Assembly (NCBI GenBank): GCA_016207885.1
Contig: JACQZE010000008.1
Coordinates: 62,001-126,000 of the forward strand
Origin: Nitrospirota bacterium
GTDB taxonomy: Bacteria > Nitrospirota > Thermodesulfovibrionia > UBA6902
DNA: 64,000 bases
Direction: 5' to 3'
The position numbers and the translations under genes are program-made. Below the pieces are notes generated by a model. The model did not search any database. It worked only from the letters and a program-made list of their open reading frames with translations, and was not told the DNA's origin. Of this stretch, positions 34,402 to 44,339 are shown one piece after another. Positions within the stretch are counted from its first letter, which is position 1. Every line of letters begins with the position of its first letter.

Positions 34402-34438
34402 ATTCCCCCACTTTAACAAAGGGGGGCAAGGGGGGATT
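34402..34438. repeat. G/C-tract palindromic repeat (intergenic)
   Basis: CCCCCACTTTAACAAAGGGG core with a second G-run; intergenic member of the family also found in frame at 10580, 60569 and 62598. Confidence 0.8.
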
Positions 34439-34489
34439 ATCCTAACAATTTGATTATGCTATAATTCATCGTCCCGAAAGGCTTAAATT

Positions 34490-37087
34490 ATGTCTGAACT
34501 TACCCCTTTAATGAAACAATATCAGCAGGTCAAGCGCAATCATCCTGACGCGATATTATTCTTCCGCCTCGGGGATTTCTATGAGATGTTCGGCCAGGAC
34601 GCTGTCATAGCATCAAAGATACTTCAGATAACCCTCACCGCCAGAAGCGCGGGCAAGGACGCTAAGATGCCGATGTGCGGCATTCCTCACTTCGCGGCTG
34701 ACAATTACATAGCAAAGCTGATCAATGCAGGCCATAAGGTCGCTGTATGCGAGCAGGTCGAGGATGCCAAGGACGCAAAGGGTATCGTGAACAGAGAGGT
34801 TGTAAAGGTCATCACTCCGGGGACATTTCATGCTGATAATCCGAAAGAGAACAATTATATCCTGTCATTCTTTCAAAAAGAGAGCATCTTCGGCATAGCA
34901 GTCGCTGACATCACAACAGGCGAGTTCTTTCTTTATGAGACCTTTGACAATCTGGAAGATGAGATAAACAGGTTCCAGCCGAAGGAAGTGCTTTATCCTC
35001 TGGGCTTAAAGGACAGCGCAACTGTAGGAACCAGCCTTGATGATTACTACCTCACGCCTTACGATGACTGGTACTTTGATTATATAGAGGCGTACAGGAA
35101 GCTCCTGAAACATTTGAATGTGGCATCTCTTGAAGGCTACGGATGCGAGGGTATGATCGTTGCAATATCAGCAGCCGGCGCACTGATGAACTACCTTGAG
35201 GAGACACAGAAGGATGCTGTCTCATTCAGTAAATTAAGCGTGCTGAGACGCGACTCATGTATGCTGCTTGATGCAGCAACGCAGAGGAACCTTGAAATAA
35301 CAAAAAATATGAAGAGCGGTGACATTGAGGGCAGCCTGTTAGGCGTGCTTGACGAGACGCTCACTCCGATGGGAGGCAGGCTCCTGAGGACATGGATCGT
35401 GAATCCGCTTCTCAGCCCTGATGAGATAAAGATGAGGCAGGGTGCTGTCGGCGCGCTTTTAGAAAGCGGGGCGAAGCTTTCTCAGATACATAATCTTCTT
35501 GACAGAACAGCGGACATCGAGAGGATAGCTTCCAAAATAAATAATGAAAGCGCCAATGCGCGCGACCTTACTGCGCTGAAGTCTTCTCTGAAGAGTTTTC
35601 CCGAACTGAAGGAAGTTATCGGCAGTATCAGCAATAAGAGAATGGCGGTTCTTTCAGCAAACATTGATGAACTCGGTGAGCTGATGTCATTGATCGATAA
35701 TGCCATTAATGAAGACGCGCCAATGAGCATGAGGGACGGCGGGCTTATCAAGCACGGCTATAACGCCGGCATAGATGAACTGCGGGAAATAAGCGGAAGC
35801 GTCAAGGATTTTATCGTAACGCTTCAGAAGAGCGAGAGGGAGAAGACCGGCATCTCATCTCTCAAGGTGGGCTTTAACAGGATATTCGGCTACTTCATAG
35901 AGGTCACAAATACAAACCTCCCGCAGGTTCCTGAACACTATATAAGAAAGCAGACGCTGGTTGGCGGCGAGAGGTTCATAACGCCTGAGCTGAAGGAGTA
36001 TGAGACAAAGATTTTAGGCGCTGAAGAGAGGCTCAAGGTGCTGGAGTATGACCTCTTTGTTGAGATAAGGAATGAGGCTGCGAAAGAGGTAGCCCGGCTT
36101 CAGAAGAGCTCTTCAGCCATAGCCGAGCTTGATGTGCTTTACTCTCTGGCGCGTGTTGCCAAAAAATACAGCTATGAGTGTCCCGTTGTTGATGAAGGCG
36201 ACAGGATAGAGATAACTGACGGCAGGCATCCTGTGATCGAAAGGCTCGCGTCTGATGAGAGGTTTGTTCCCAATGACGTACTGCTTGATAACGGCGCGAA
36301 CAATGTTCTGATAATAACCGGCCCGAACATGGCTGGCAAGTCAACATATATGAGGCAGGTGGCGCTCATAGTGCTTATGGCGCAGATGGGCAGCTATGTC
36401 CCTGCCGCTTCAGCAAGGATAGGCGTTGTTGACAGGATATTCACGAGGATAGGCGCATCTGATGTGATAACAAAAGGCCAGAGCACATTCATGCTTGAGA
36501 TGCTTGAGACCGCTAACATACTCAATAACGCGACTGACAAAAGCCTTATCATCCTCGATGAGGTCGGCAGGGGAACGAGCACATTTGACGGCATAAGCAT
36601 CGCGTGGGCTGTTGTTGAGTACATAGCGAACAGGCTTCATTCAAGAACTCTCTTTGCGACGCATTACAATGAACTCACGGAACTCTCTATAGTTTTAGAC
36701 GGGATAAAGAACCTCAATGTCGCAGTAAAAGAGTGGGGCGAAGAGATAATCTTTTTGAGAAAAATAGAAGAAGGCCCGGCTGACAAGAGCTACGGCATAC
36801 AGGTAGCGAGGCTTGCGGGGCTTCCGCAAGATGCTATTACAAGGGCGAAAGAGATACTCTCAAACCTTGAGAAGTCGGAGCTGAACGAACTCGGCGCGCC
36901 GAAGCTCGCATATTCATCTGACGCTGATCGCTCTAAAAAAAGTTCCGTCGGACAGCTTGACCTCTTCACCACACAGGCAGACCCTGTAATGAAAGAAATA
37001 CTCGGGCTTGACGTCATGAGCATGACGCCGATCGATGCGCTTAACAAGCTGTATGAGATAAAGAGAAGGCTTTCGGATAAGGGTTGA
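34490..37087 (+). CDS. mutS: DNA mismatch repair ATPase
   Basis: 865 residues, full length. The mismatch-binding Phe is in LFFRLGDFYEMF (domain I); Walker A is GPNMAGKSTYMRQ near 611-623, followed by the ATPase segments LEMLETANIL and DEVGRGTSTFDG. It recognises mismatches and recruits MutL (not in this window). Its 3' end, from 37017, is duplicated at 37822-37904. The copy would extend MutS by four codons beyond the present TGA, so the current stop may be derived. Confidence 0.96.
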   Translation: MSELTPLMKQYQQVKRNHPDAILFFRLGDFYEMFGQDAVIASKILQITLTARSAGKDAKMPMCGIPHFAADNYIAKLINAGHKVAVCEQVEDAKDAKGIVNREVVKVITPGTFHADNPKENNYILSFFQKESIFGIAVADITTGEFFLYETFDNLEDEINRFQPKEVLYPLGLKDSATVGTSLDDYYLTPYDDWYFDYIEAYRKLLKHLNVASLEGYGCEGMIVAISAAGALMNYLEETQKDAVSFSKLSVLRRDSCMLLDAATQRNLEITKNMKSGDIEGSLLGVLDETLTPMGGRLLRTWIVNPLLSPDEIKMRQGAVGALLESGAKLSQIHNLLDRTADIERIASKINNESANARDLTALKSSLKSFPELKEVIGSISNKRMAVLSANIDELGELMSLIDNAINEDAPMSMRDGGLIKHGYNAGIDELREISGSVKDFIVTLQKSEREKTGISSLKVGFNRIFGYFIEVTNTNLPQVPEHYIRKQTLVGGERFITPELKEYETKILGAEERLKVLEYDLFVEIRNEAAKEVARLQKSSSAIAELDVLYSLARVAKKYSYECPVVDEGDRIEITDGRHPVIERLASDERFVPNDVLLDNGANNVLIITGPNMAGKSTYMRQVALIVLMAQMGSYVPAASARIGVVDRIFTRIGASDVITKGQSTFMLEMLETANILNNATDKSLIILDEVGRGTSTFDGISIAWAVVEYIANRLHSRTLFATHYNELTELSIVLDGIKNLNVAVKEWGEEIIFLRKIEEGPADKSYGIQVARLAGLPQDAITRAKEILSNLEKSELNELGAPKLAYSSDADRSKKSSVGQLDLFTTQADPVMKEILGLDVMSMTPIDALNKLYEIKRRLSDKG

Positions 37088-37099
37088 AAGGTGTCGTGA
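37017..37099 (+). repeat. mutS 3'-end repeat, copy 1 (in mutS)
   Basis: 83 bp covering the last codons and stop of mutS. It recurs at 37822-37904 with three mismatches. The two copies bracket the VapBC module. Confidence 0.93.
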
Positions 37100-37180
37100 A
37101 ATTAGCTTTTTCCTCTAATTCCTGTTTCCGCCTGCTTAAAGCACCTGTTGGTCTTAGTTTAAGGGGAGGGGCTATAAGGG

Positions 37181-37226
37181 TTGTCTTGTGCAATGCTTAT
37201 GATATAATGGTGCATAAGATATGCAC
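37181..37226 (+). promoter_or_regulatory. vapBC promoter and operator
   Basis: TTGTCT, 16-bp spacer and TATAAT (37203-37208) are followed at once by a perfect inverted repeat GTGCATA-AGA-TATGCAC (37210-37226). A palindrome over the transcription start is the expected VapB autorepression site. Confidence 0.65.
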
Positions 37227-37241
37227 AACAAGGAGGGAATT

Positions 37242-37367
37242 ATGCGTGCAACAGTTACGATAGAAAAGGATGTTCTTGATGCTCTGATCAAAGAGACAAA
37301 GACCAGAAGCAAGGCATCTGCGGTAAGGATAGCGGTTGAAGATTACCTTAGAATAAAGAAGATCTAA
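37242..37367 (+). pseudogene. vapB: VapB antitoxin with premature stop
   Basis: AAGGAGGG precedes the ATG. The 41 readable residues begin MRATVTIEKDVLDALIKE and include the ribbon-helix-helix-like DNA-binding part. A TAA at 37365 interrupts the frame, which would otherwise continue (KIRSMKGKLKFDMTADEIRH) to a second stop at 37437, overlapping vapC as in normal operons. The lost tail is the part that usually occupies the VapC active site. Either the toxin is no longer controlled, the stop is read through, or it is a sequence error. Confidence 0.8.
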
Positions 37368-37428
37368 AAGATACGTTCCATGAAAGGTAAACTGAAGTTC
37401 GATATGACCGCTGATGAGATAAGGCATC

Positions 37429-37824
37429 GTGAGAGATAAGATACTGATTGACACTTCCGTCTGGATCGCCTACTTCAAGGCATCTGATACTGCATTGGTT
37501 GAGCGGGTGGACGATCTCCTGACTGTTGCAGAGATCTGTGTGCCGAAGGTGGTCATAGCCGAACTCATGCAGGGCGCCAAATCTGAGCAGGAAGTCGTGG
37601 TTATCGGGGAATTCATCGGCGCCTTCACGATTCTTGACCAGCAGAATGAAACATGGGAGAAAGCAGGAAGGCTTTCATTTCAGATGAAGAGAAAAGGCAT
37701 TACAGTACATCTTATAGACTGTTATATTGCCATGATTACAGATGAACACCGATGCAGACTCTTCACTCTTGATAAACATTTCAAGGATATAAAACGTTTC
37801 CTTAAGATAGAACTATTCGGGTGA
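37429..37824 (+). CDS. vapC: VapC PIN-domain ribonuclease toxin
   Basis: 131 residues from a GTG start. All four PIN acidic positions are visible: Asp in LIDTSVW, Glu in IAELMQG, Asp in HLIDCYIA and Asp in FTLDKHF. It should be an active RNase, yet its antitoxin gene carries a premature stop. Its own stop TGA is the first triplet of the second mutS 3'-end repeat. Confidence 0.9.
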   Translation: MRDKILIDTSVWIAYFKASDTALVERVDDLLTVAEICVPKVVIAELMQGAKSEQEVVVIGEFIGAFTILDQQNETWEKAGRLSFQMKRKGITVHLIDCYIAMITDEHRCRLFTLDKHFKDIKRFLKIELFG

Positions 37825-37904
37825 GCATGACTCCGATCGATGCGCTTAACAAGCTGTATGAGATAAAGAGAAGGCTTTCGGATAAGGGCGGAAAGGTGTC
37901 GTGA
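37822..37904 (+). repeat. mutS 3'-end repeat, copy 2
   Basis: 83 bp, three mismatches from 37017-37099. Read in the mutS frame the copy gives the same residues, one synonymous change (ACG to ACT) and GGCGGA in place of GGTTGA, so it runs four codons further to a TGA. It begins exactly at the vapC stop codon. Confidence 0.93.
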
Positions 37905-37911
37905 CAAATAC

Positions 37912-37977
37912 GTGGGCGGCGACCGGGTCAACCTCAGGAGCCGCTACTCCGGGTTCCGCTTCGCTAAGGATAAGTAG
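37912..37977 (+). pseudogene. possible 3' remnant of a formylglycine-generating-enzyme-like gene
   Basis: The frame reads GGDRVNLRSRYSGFRFAKDK and stops. The LRSRYSGFRFAKD pattern resembles the C terminus of SUMF1/FGE-sulfatase-domain proteins. Only about 20 residues, no start; weak evidence. The rest of the gap to 38134 shows no gene. Confidence 0.35.
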
Positions 37978-38134
37978 TTTTTCAGCTCCCCTCCTAAAAC
38001 AGGACCAAAAGTAGGTGACTTAAGCAGGGTAGCAATGAAGAGAGTGCAGCTTGCAATGCCCCCGCTGTAATTCACCAGATTGATAAAAACAATATGTTAT
38101 GCTATTTATATAGCTGTAAGATGTGGAGGTATCT

Positions 38135-38389
38135 ATGAAAACATTATCAATAAATTATCCTGAATCTGTCCTTGCCACCCTCAACCTTAGTCCTGAGACT
38201 TTTGAGCAGGAAGCTAAAACAGCGCTTGCAGTAAAACTGTATGAGTTAGGACGGTTGACCTCAGGTCAGGCATCTGCAATGGCCGGCATATCACGAGTTG
38301 CTTTTCTGCTTGGCTGTCCCCGCTATGGCGCAAACGCTGTTCAATGGGATCAGGAAGAGCTTGATGCCGAGTTTTCAGATATAGAGTAA
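38135..38389 (+). CDS. UPF0175 antitoxin
   Basis: 84 residues from the ATG at 38135, chosen because GGAGG ends five bases before it (a GTG 12 bases upstream lies too close to that site). LSINYPESVLATLNLSPETF and LTSGQASAMAGISRVAFL are the UPF0175 family signature, a helix-turn-helix protein paired with PIN-like toxins. The stop overlaps the next start (ATGA-like). Confidence 0.85.
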   Translation: MKTLSINYPESVLATLNLSPETFEQEAKTALAVKLYELGRLTSGQASAMAGISRVAFLLGCPRYGANAVQWDQEELDAEFSDIE

Positions 38390-38880
38390 TGACAGGCCGT
38401 CTGATATCAAATACCGGCCCTATTATCGCCCTCGCCCTCATTGACCGCCTTGATATTCTTCAGACAATGTTTCAGCAGGTTATTGTTCCTGATGCTGTTC
38501 ATAAGGAATTACTCGATGGCGGGACTTCAGGTCATGGCCTTCAATCCTACGGGAAGGCATCATGGATTCAGGTTCAATCTTTATCTGCCCCGATAGATTC
38601 ATTGCTGCAAAATGTTCTTGATAAGGGTGAGGCGTCAGTTATTCAGCTCGCCCGTGAGATGAGAGCAGATTATCTGCTCATAGATGAACGTAAAGCAAGA
38701 AAGATTGCCCGTGATATATTCGGTCTTCGGGTAATCGGCACAGCCCGTGTGCTTGTTGAAGCAAAGAAAAAGGGGAGCCTCGACAACGTTGGAGATGCTC
38801 TTGATAAAATTCGTAACAGCGGGTACTGGATACATGACGACATTGTCCAGTTTGCCTTAAAAAAAGCCAACGAGATATAG
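38389..38880 (+). CDS. DUF3368 PIN-like toxin
   Basis: 163 residues. ISNTGPIIALALIDRLDIL at the N terminus replaces the usual first aspartate by Asn as DUF3368 proteins do; KGEASVIQLAREM and LLIDERKARKIA supply the remaining acidic residues. Presumed RNase toxin of the UPF0175/DUF3368 TA pair. No flanking repeats were seen around this pair. Confidence 0.85.
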   Translation: MTGRLISNTGPIIALALIDRLDILQTMFQQVIVPDAVHKELLDGGTSGHGLQSYGKASWIQVQSLSAPIDSLLQNVLDKGEASVIQLAREMRADYLLIDERKARKIARDIFGLRVIGTARVLVEAKKKGSLDNVGDALDKIRNSGYWIHDDIVQFALKKANEI

Positions 38881-39033
38881 ATAGAGAAAAATATCCACAT
38901 GATAATGCTGTCATCCTTTATGCCTCAACTTTAATTCTCCCCCAAGCCTTATTGATATTTTAATGTTATTATATTAAGCTTTTTTTGGTATTCTGCTATA
39001 GGTTTTAGAGCCATATATTAAAGGAAACTAACC

Positions 39034-41685
39034 ATGATAGATAAAAGATATAACCCTGAAGATGTTGAAAAGAAGTGGTATAAGGAATGGCTTGAGAAGG
39101 GATACTTCACGGCCGAGTCAAAGAGCGACAAGCCGTCATATTGCATCGTCATTCCGCCGCCGAATGTCACCGGCTCTCTCCATATGGGCCATGCGCTTGA
39201 TATAACGCTTCAGGACATAATGATAAGGTGGAAGCGCATGTCAGGCTTCAATACCCTCTGGCTTCCCGGCACTGACCACGCCGGCATCGCAACGCAGAAT
39301 GTCGTTGAGAAAGACCTTGTGAAGCACGGCACTAACAGGCACGCGCTCGGGCGCGAGAAGTTCATTGAGAAAGTATGGGAGTGGAAGAAGCTTCACGGCG
39401 ACAGGATAATCAGCCAGCTCAAGGGCATGGGCGCGTCATGCGACTGGAGCAGGGAGAGGTTTACCCTTGATGCAGGACTCTCAAAAGCTGTAAGGGAGGT
39501 CTTTATCAGGCTCTATGAAGAAGGCCTTATTTACAGGGGAGAGTATCTTATCAACTGGTGCCCGAGATGTCATACAGCGCTCTCTGACCTTGAGGTCGAG
39601 CACGAGGACAGGCAGGGGAAGCTCTATTACATAAGGTATGACCTCGTCGGGGAAGAAGGTCATCTTGTTGTAGCTACCACAAGGCCTGAGACATTCCTCG
39701 GCGATACCGCCGTAGCTGTTAATCCTGATGACGCACGGTATATGAAGCTCATCGGCAGAAAGGTGAGGCTTCCGATAATCGGCAGAGAGATAATTATCAT
39801 AGCGGATGAGTTTGTTGATTCATCATTCGGCACAGGCGCGGTAAAGGTTACGCCTGCGCATGACCCGAATGACTTTGATATGGGACAGAGGCATGGCCTT
39901 CAGTTCATTAATATCCTCAACGGCGACGGCAGCATGTCTCAGGAGGCTGGCCCTTACAAGGGGCAGGACAGGTTTGAGTGCAGGAAGAATGTTCTCAAAG
40001 ACCTTGAAGCCGCGGGCCATCTTGAGATGGTCAAGGATCACGGCCATGCGATAGGCCACTGCTACAGGTGCAGGACGGTTGTTGAGCCGTTTCTCTCAAA
40101 GCAGTGGTTCGTAAAGATAAAGCCTCTTGCTGAAGAAGCGATAAGGTCTGTTAAGGACGGCAGTGTAAAGATCATCCCTTCAGGCTGGGAGAACAGCTAT
40201 TTCGACTGGATGGAGAATATCAAGGACTGGTGCATATCAAGGCAGATATGGTGGGGACACCGCATACCTGTCTGGTACTGCATGGACTGTAATGAGGTTA
40301 TCGTATCAGCTGATACTCCTGCACAGTGTAAGTGCGGAAGCGCAAAGCTGAAGCAGGATGAGGATGTGCTTGATACATGGTTCTCGTCAGCGCTCTGGCC
40401 ATTCTCAACACTCGGCTGGCCTGATAATACTGATGACCTTAATACATTTTATCCCACAGATGTTCTGATAACAGGTTTTGACATTCTCTTCTTCTGGGTA
40501 GCCCGCATGATCATGATGGGAAATAAGTTCATGGGCAAGGAGCCGTTCAGGCACACATACATCCACGCGCTCATCAGGGATGAAGAAGGCAAGAAGATGA
40601 GCAAGTCCAAGGGTAATGTTGTTGACCCTCTTGAACTGACAGGCGAATTCGGAACGGATGCGGTGCGCTTTACGCTTGCGGCATACGCAGCGCAGGGCAG
40701 GGATATAAAGTTCTCAAAGAAGAAGGTTGAAGGCTACAGAAACTTCATAAACAAGATATGGAATGTTTCGAGGTTCATATCGATGAACATCAATGATGAG
40801 ACCGTCATATCGCCTGTTAAAGAACTAAATAACCTCAGCCTCCCGAGCAGGTGGATATTGAGCCGGGTCTCTGCTGTGAGCGATGAGGTGAACAGATTGC
40901 TTGACGAGTACAGGTTCAATGATTCAGCAGGCATACTTTATCAGTTCGTTTGGCATGAGCTTTGCGACTGGTATGTGGAGATGATAAAGCCTGAACTCTA
41001 CAGTGATGATATCGAATCGAAGAACTCAGCGGTCAGTGTCCTTGTTCACACCTTTGAGGCAACTCTGAGGCTTATGCACCCGATCATGCCTTTTCTCACA
41101 GAGGAACTCTGGCAGGATTTGAGTGTGAAAAACAAGAAAGAGAGCATCTGCATCAGCAGTTATCCGGCAACCGGGGACGGCATCCCGGATACAGAGGCTG
41201 AAAGAAAGATGAAGGTGATAATGGATGCGGTCACAGGCATAAGGAATATAAGGGGCGAACTCAACCTCTCACCGAACCTTCAGCTTACGGCGATGATCAG
41301 GACTATGGAAGGCGCAAAGGCTGTGATAGATGAGAACATAACTTATATAACAAAACTTGCAAAGGCTGATATTGAGACCGGAGATGATATTGTATCGCCC
41401 GAAGGAGCGGCAACTTCAATAAGGCCGTCCATGGAGATATATGTCCCGCTCAAGGGCTTGTTTGATATTGATGCTGAGATAGGCAGGTTGAGTAAGGAGA
41501 TGGCCAAGGTACAGGAATCATTGGCCTTTATTGATAAGAAGCTTTCGAATGAGGGATTTGTCAGAAAGGCGCCTGATGCAGTCGTTGAGGAAAATAAAGC
41601 TAACCACGCTGAACTAAAGAATAAAATAGATTTAATAAAAGAGAATATCAATAAACTTAAAGAGTTAAAGAAGTCTGATGGCTAA
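39034..41685 (+). CDS. valS: valyl-tRNA synthetase
   Basis: 883 residues. [15 protein letters not shown] (HIGH-type motif near 42-56), editing domain with [25 protein letters not shown] at about 521, and a C-terminal coiled coil. Zinc-type cysteines CMDCNE and CKCG are present. It charges tRNA-Val. The stop overlaps nadC. Confidence 0.96.
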   Translation: MIDKRYNPEDVEKKWYKEWLEKGYFTAESKSDKPSYCIVIPPPNVTGSLHMGHALDITLQDIMIRWKRMSGFNTLWLPGTDHAGIATQNVVEKDLVKHGTNRHALGREKFIEKVWEWKKLHGDRIISQLKGMGASCDWSRERFTLDAGLSKAVREVFIRLYEEGLIYRGEYLINWCPRCHTALSDLEVEHEDRQGKLYYIRYDLVGEEGHLVVATTRPETFLGDTAVAVNPDDARYMKLIGRKVRLPIIGREIIIIADEFVDSSFGTGAVKVTPAHDPNDFDMGQRHGLQFINILNGDGSMSQEAGPYKGQDRFECRKNVLKDLEAAGHLEMVKDHGHAIGHCYRCRTVVEPFLSKQWFVKIKPLAEEAIRSVKDGSVKIIPSGWENSYFDWMENIKDWCISRQIWWGHRIPVWYCMDCNEVIVSADTPAQCKCGSAKLKQDEDVLDTWFSSALWPFSTLGWPDNTDDLNTFYPTDVLITGFDILFFWVARMIMMGNKFMGKEPFRHTYIHALIRDEEGKKMSKSKGNVVDPLELTGEFGTDAVRFTLAAYAAQGRDIKFSKKKVEGYRNFINKIWNVSRFISMNINDETVISPVKELNNLSLPSRWILSRVSAVSDEVNRLLDEYRFNDSAGILYQFVWHELCDWYVEMIKPELYSDDIESKNSAVSVLVHTFEATLRLMHPIMPFLTEELWQDLSVKNKKESICISSYPATGDGIPDTEAERKMKVIMDAVTGIRNIRGELNLSPNLQLTAMIRTMEGAKAVIDENITYITKLAKADIETGDDIVSPEGAATSIRPSMEIYVPLKGLFDIDAEIGRLSKEMAKVQESLAFIDKKLSNEGFVRKAPDAVVEENKANHAELKNKIDLIKENINKLKELKKSDG

Positions 41686-42541
41686 TGGTTTAAAAAAGAA
41701 TTCGGATAATATTGATGTTCTCATCAGGAACGCGCTTAATGAGGATATCGGCTCTGGTGATGTGACAACATCTGCTGTTATACCAGAAGGGCATAAAACA
41801 AAAGCTGTCTTTATCGCCAAGGAGAACTGTATAATCGCCGGGCTGCCTTTTGCTAAAAGGACGTTTGAACTATTAGATCCAGGTGTTAAGTTCAGCGTTA
41901 TTAAAAAAGAAGGGAGCAGGCTGAAAAAGGGAACCGCATTTGCAAAGGTAAGCGGAGACACCTCGAGCATACTCATGGGTGAGCGTGTAGCTTTGAACCT
42001 TCTTCAGCGCATGTCAGGCATAGCCACGCTCACAGACAGGTATGTGCAAGCTGTGAAGCGGCACAAGGCCAGGATAGTGGATACCAGAAAGACAGCGCCG
42101 GGGCTGAGGTTCTTTGACAAATATGCCGTAAGGACAGGCGGAGGGCAGAATCACCGCTTCGGCCTCTTTGACGCCGTACTGATAAAGGACAATCATATCG
42201 ATGCCGCCGGAGGAGTGAGCAGGGCGGTTGAGCTTGCGAGGCTGAATGCGGGCAAGTCATTAAAGATAGAGGTTGAAACAAGGAATATCACTGAAGTCAG
42301 GGCGGCATTATCAGCCGGGGCGGATATCATAATGCTTGATAATATGCCGCTCCATAATATGCAAAAAGCGGTAGATTTAATACGTTCAAAAAAACCTGAA
42401 ACCATCATAGAAGCATCAGGCGGCATCAATTTAGAGAATGTAAATTCAGTGGCCGCAGCCGGTGTGGACCTCATATCAGTAGGCGCCCTCACTCATTCCG
42501 CGCATGCCGCTGACATTAGCATGAAGGTCCTGCCTCGTTGA
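41678..42541 (+). CDS. nadC: nicotinate-nucleotide pyrophosphorylase (quinolinate phosphoribosyltransferase)
   Basis: 287 residues. [49 protein letters not shown] and [10 protein letters not shown] are conserved NadC segments. Makes nicotinate mononucleotide from quinolinate. Overlaps valS by eight bases. Confidence 0.95.
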   Translation: MANGLKKNSDNIDVLIRNALNEDIGSGDVTTSAVIPEGHKTKAVFIAKENCIIAGLPFAKRTFELLDPGVKFSVIKKEGSRLKKGTAFAKVSGDTSSILMGERVALNLLQRMSGIATLTDRYVQAVKRHKARIVDTRKTAPGLRFFDKYAVRTGGGQNHRFGLFDAVLIKDNHIDAAGGVSRAVELARLNAGKSLKIEVETRNITEVRAALSAGADIIMLDNMPLHNMQKAVDLIRSKKPETIIEASGGINLENVNSVAAAGVDLISVGALTHSAHAADISMKVLPR

Positions 42542-42597
42542 CAATCAGCTGAAGCAGACAATATAATTAATACCACTTTTATTTTATAGGCGTTGCA

Positions 42598-43107
42598 ATG
42601 AAGATCCTTGTATCTGACATACCTTCCGAAGGGTTGGAAAAAGAGTTTGATATTCCGATCTCTCTTGAGGAGGGCGGAATAGAGAAGGCCGTTCATGTAA
42701 GTATGAGGGTCATGAAGTACGGGGCCAGTGTCGTTGTCGAAGGGCATGCCGGCATGACGGCAACGCTGTCGTGCAGCCGCTGCCTGGAAGATTTCCCTTA
42801 TTCCATGGAAGTGGATTTCACGGATGAGTATGTGCCTGATACCGAGATCGCCCGTGCCAGCGAGCATGAACTCGGCAGTGACGAACTGGATATCGGATAT
42901 TACAGCAACGATGAAATAGATGTTAAAGAACTTATCAAGGAGCAGATGCTCCTGCAGGTTCCCATAAAGCTTTTATGCAAACCTGACTGCAGGGGGCTCT
43001 GCCCCAAATGCGGCAAAGACCTCAATACCGGGTCATGCACATGCAGAGAAGAGGAAGTTGACCCGAGATTAGCCAAGCTCAGCGAGCTGAAGAATAGATT
43101 AAAATAA
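42598..43107 (+). CDS. yceD: YceD/DUF177 protein
   Basis: 169 residues. The C-terminal half has CRGLCPKCGKDLNTGSC with a possible zinc-binding cysteine set, and the middle CSRCLEDF pair. DUF177 proteins are encoded upstream of rpmF in most bacteria and are linked to rRNA accumulation. Position before rpmF supports the call. Confidence 0.9.
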   Translation: MKILVSDIPSEGLEKEFDIPISLEEGGIEKAVHVSMRVMKYGASVVVEGHAGMTATLSCSRCLEDFPYSMEVDFTDEYVPDTEIARASEHELGSDELDIGYYSNDEIDVKELIKEQMLLQVPIKLLCKPDCRGLCPKCGKDLNTGSCTCREEEVDPRLAKLSELKNRLK

Positions 43108-43122
43108 TGAAAGGAGTATAAA

Positions 43123-43314
43123 ATGCCAAATCCAACATCCAGACACAGTAAAGCCAGAAGAGACAAAAGACGCGCCAACTGGAAGCTGACACTGTCCAGT
43201 ATCGCTCTTTGTCCTGAATGCCAGGAGCCTACTCTCCCTCACAGGGTCTGTCAGAGCTGCGGTAAATACAAGGGCAAGAAAATAATTGAAGTAGTTGAAA
43301 AAGAACTTGCATGA
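43123..43314 (+). CDS. rpmF: ribosomal protein L32
   Basis: 63 residues. MPNPTSRHSKARRDKRRANW is the L32 N terminus; CPECQEPTLPHRVCQSCG is its zinc ribbon with four cysteines. AAGGAG precedes the ATG. Overlaps plsX by four bases. Confidence 0.96.
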   Translation: MPNPTSRHSKARRDKRRANWKLTLSSIALCPECQEPTLPHRVCQSCGKYKGKKIIEVVEKELA

Positions 43315-44339
43315 GGATATCCCTTGACGCAATGGGCGGTGACCACGCCCCTGCCACAACAGTTCAGGGAGCAGTAGAGGCGGTCAGAGAGTGTAAAGAC
43401 CTCACAGTGCTGCTTGTCGGCGACAAAGATGAACTGGGCAGAGAGATTGCGAAGAGAAAATTCAGTTCCGAACGGATAATCATCAAACACGCTTCGCAGG
43501 TCGTAGGAATGGGCGAACCCCCTATGACTGCGGTCAGGCGCAAAAAGGATTCATCGATCAGTGTCGCTCTTGAGCTTGTAAGGGACGGAGAGGCAGATGC
43601 CATGGTAAGCGCGGGTAATTCCGGAGTTGTCATGGCGACAGCGCTTTTCAAGCTTGGCAAGATCCCCGGAGTTGACAGGCCTGCAATTGCAACCATTATG
43701 CCCGCGTTAAAGGGAAATTTTTTTCTGCTTATCGATGCAGGCGCCAATGTTGACTGCGACCCTCTTAATCTTTACCAGTTTGCGATCATGGGTGAGGCTT
43801 ATATGAGGAAGGTCTTTCATATAGAGAACCCGAAGGTCGGGCTGCTTGGTATCGGCGAAGAGGACGCAAAGGGGAACGAACTGACAAAAGAGTCTTTCAA
43901 GCTCCTGAAGAATTCAAATTTTAATTTTATCGGGAATGTAGAGGGCAAGGAGATATACAAGGGCGAGGCCGATGTTGTGGTATGCGACGGCTTTGTCGGC
44001 AATATAGCACTTAAGATAAGCGAAGGCCTTGCTGAGGCGATATCCAAGATGCTGCAGCACGAGATATCTATCAGCCTGTCAGGCAGGATAGGCTATCTTT
44101 TTATGAAAGGTGTATTTGCCAAATTCAAAAAGAAGACACACTATGCCGAATACGGCGGCGCCCCGCTATTGGGGCTGAACAAACCCTGCATCATCAGCCA
44201 CGGCCGTTCAAGCGCCAAGGCTATAAAGAACGCGATAATAGTCGCGGCAGAATATTACAACACCGGCGTATCTGATCTCATATCACAAGAATTCAGTTCC
44301 AGGATCTCCAGGGAGGAGAAGCTTGCCTCTGCGGAGTAG
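43311..44339 (+). CDS. plsX: phosphate acyltransferase
   Basis: 342 residues. ISLDAMGGDHAP, SAGNSGVVMATAL, IGEEDAKGNEL and VCDGFVGNIALK are PlsX signatures. It converts acyl-ACP to acyl phosphate for membrane lipid synthesis. Middle gene of the usual rpmF-plsX-fabH block. Confidence 0.95.
   Translation: MRISLDAMGGDHAPATTVQGAVEAVRECKDLTVLLVGDKDELGREIAKRKFSSERIIIKHASQVVGMGEPPMTAVRRKKDSSISVALELVRDGEADAMVSAGNSGVVMATALFKLGKIPGVDRPAIATIMPALKGNFFLLIDAGANVDCDPLNLYQFAIMGEAYMRKVFHIENPKVGLLGIGEEDAKGNELTKESFKLLKNSNFNFIGNVEGKEIYKGEADVVVCDGFVGNIALKISEGLAEAISKMLQHEISISLSGRIGYLFMKGVFAKFKKKTHYAEYGGAPLLGLNKPCIISHGRSSAKAIKNAIIVAAEYYNTGVSDLISQEFSSRISREEKLASAE

Noticed and set aside
38135-38880. UPF0175/DUF3368 pair as a further repeat-bounded cassette
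   Set aside because: I found no shared sequence between its flanks (37905-38134 and 38881-39033).
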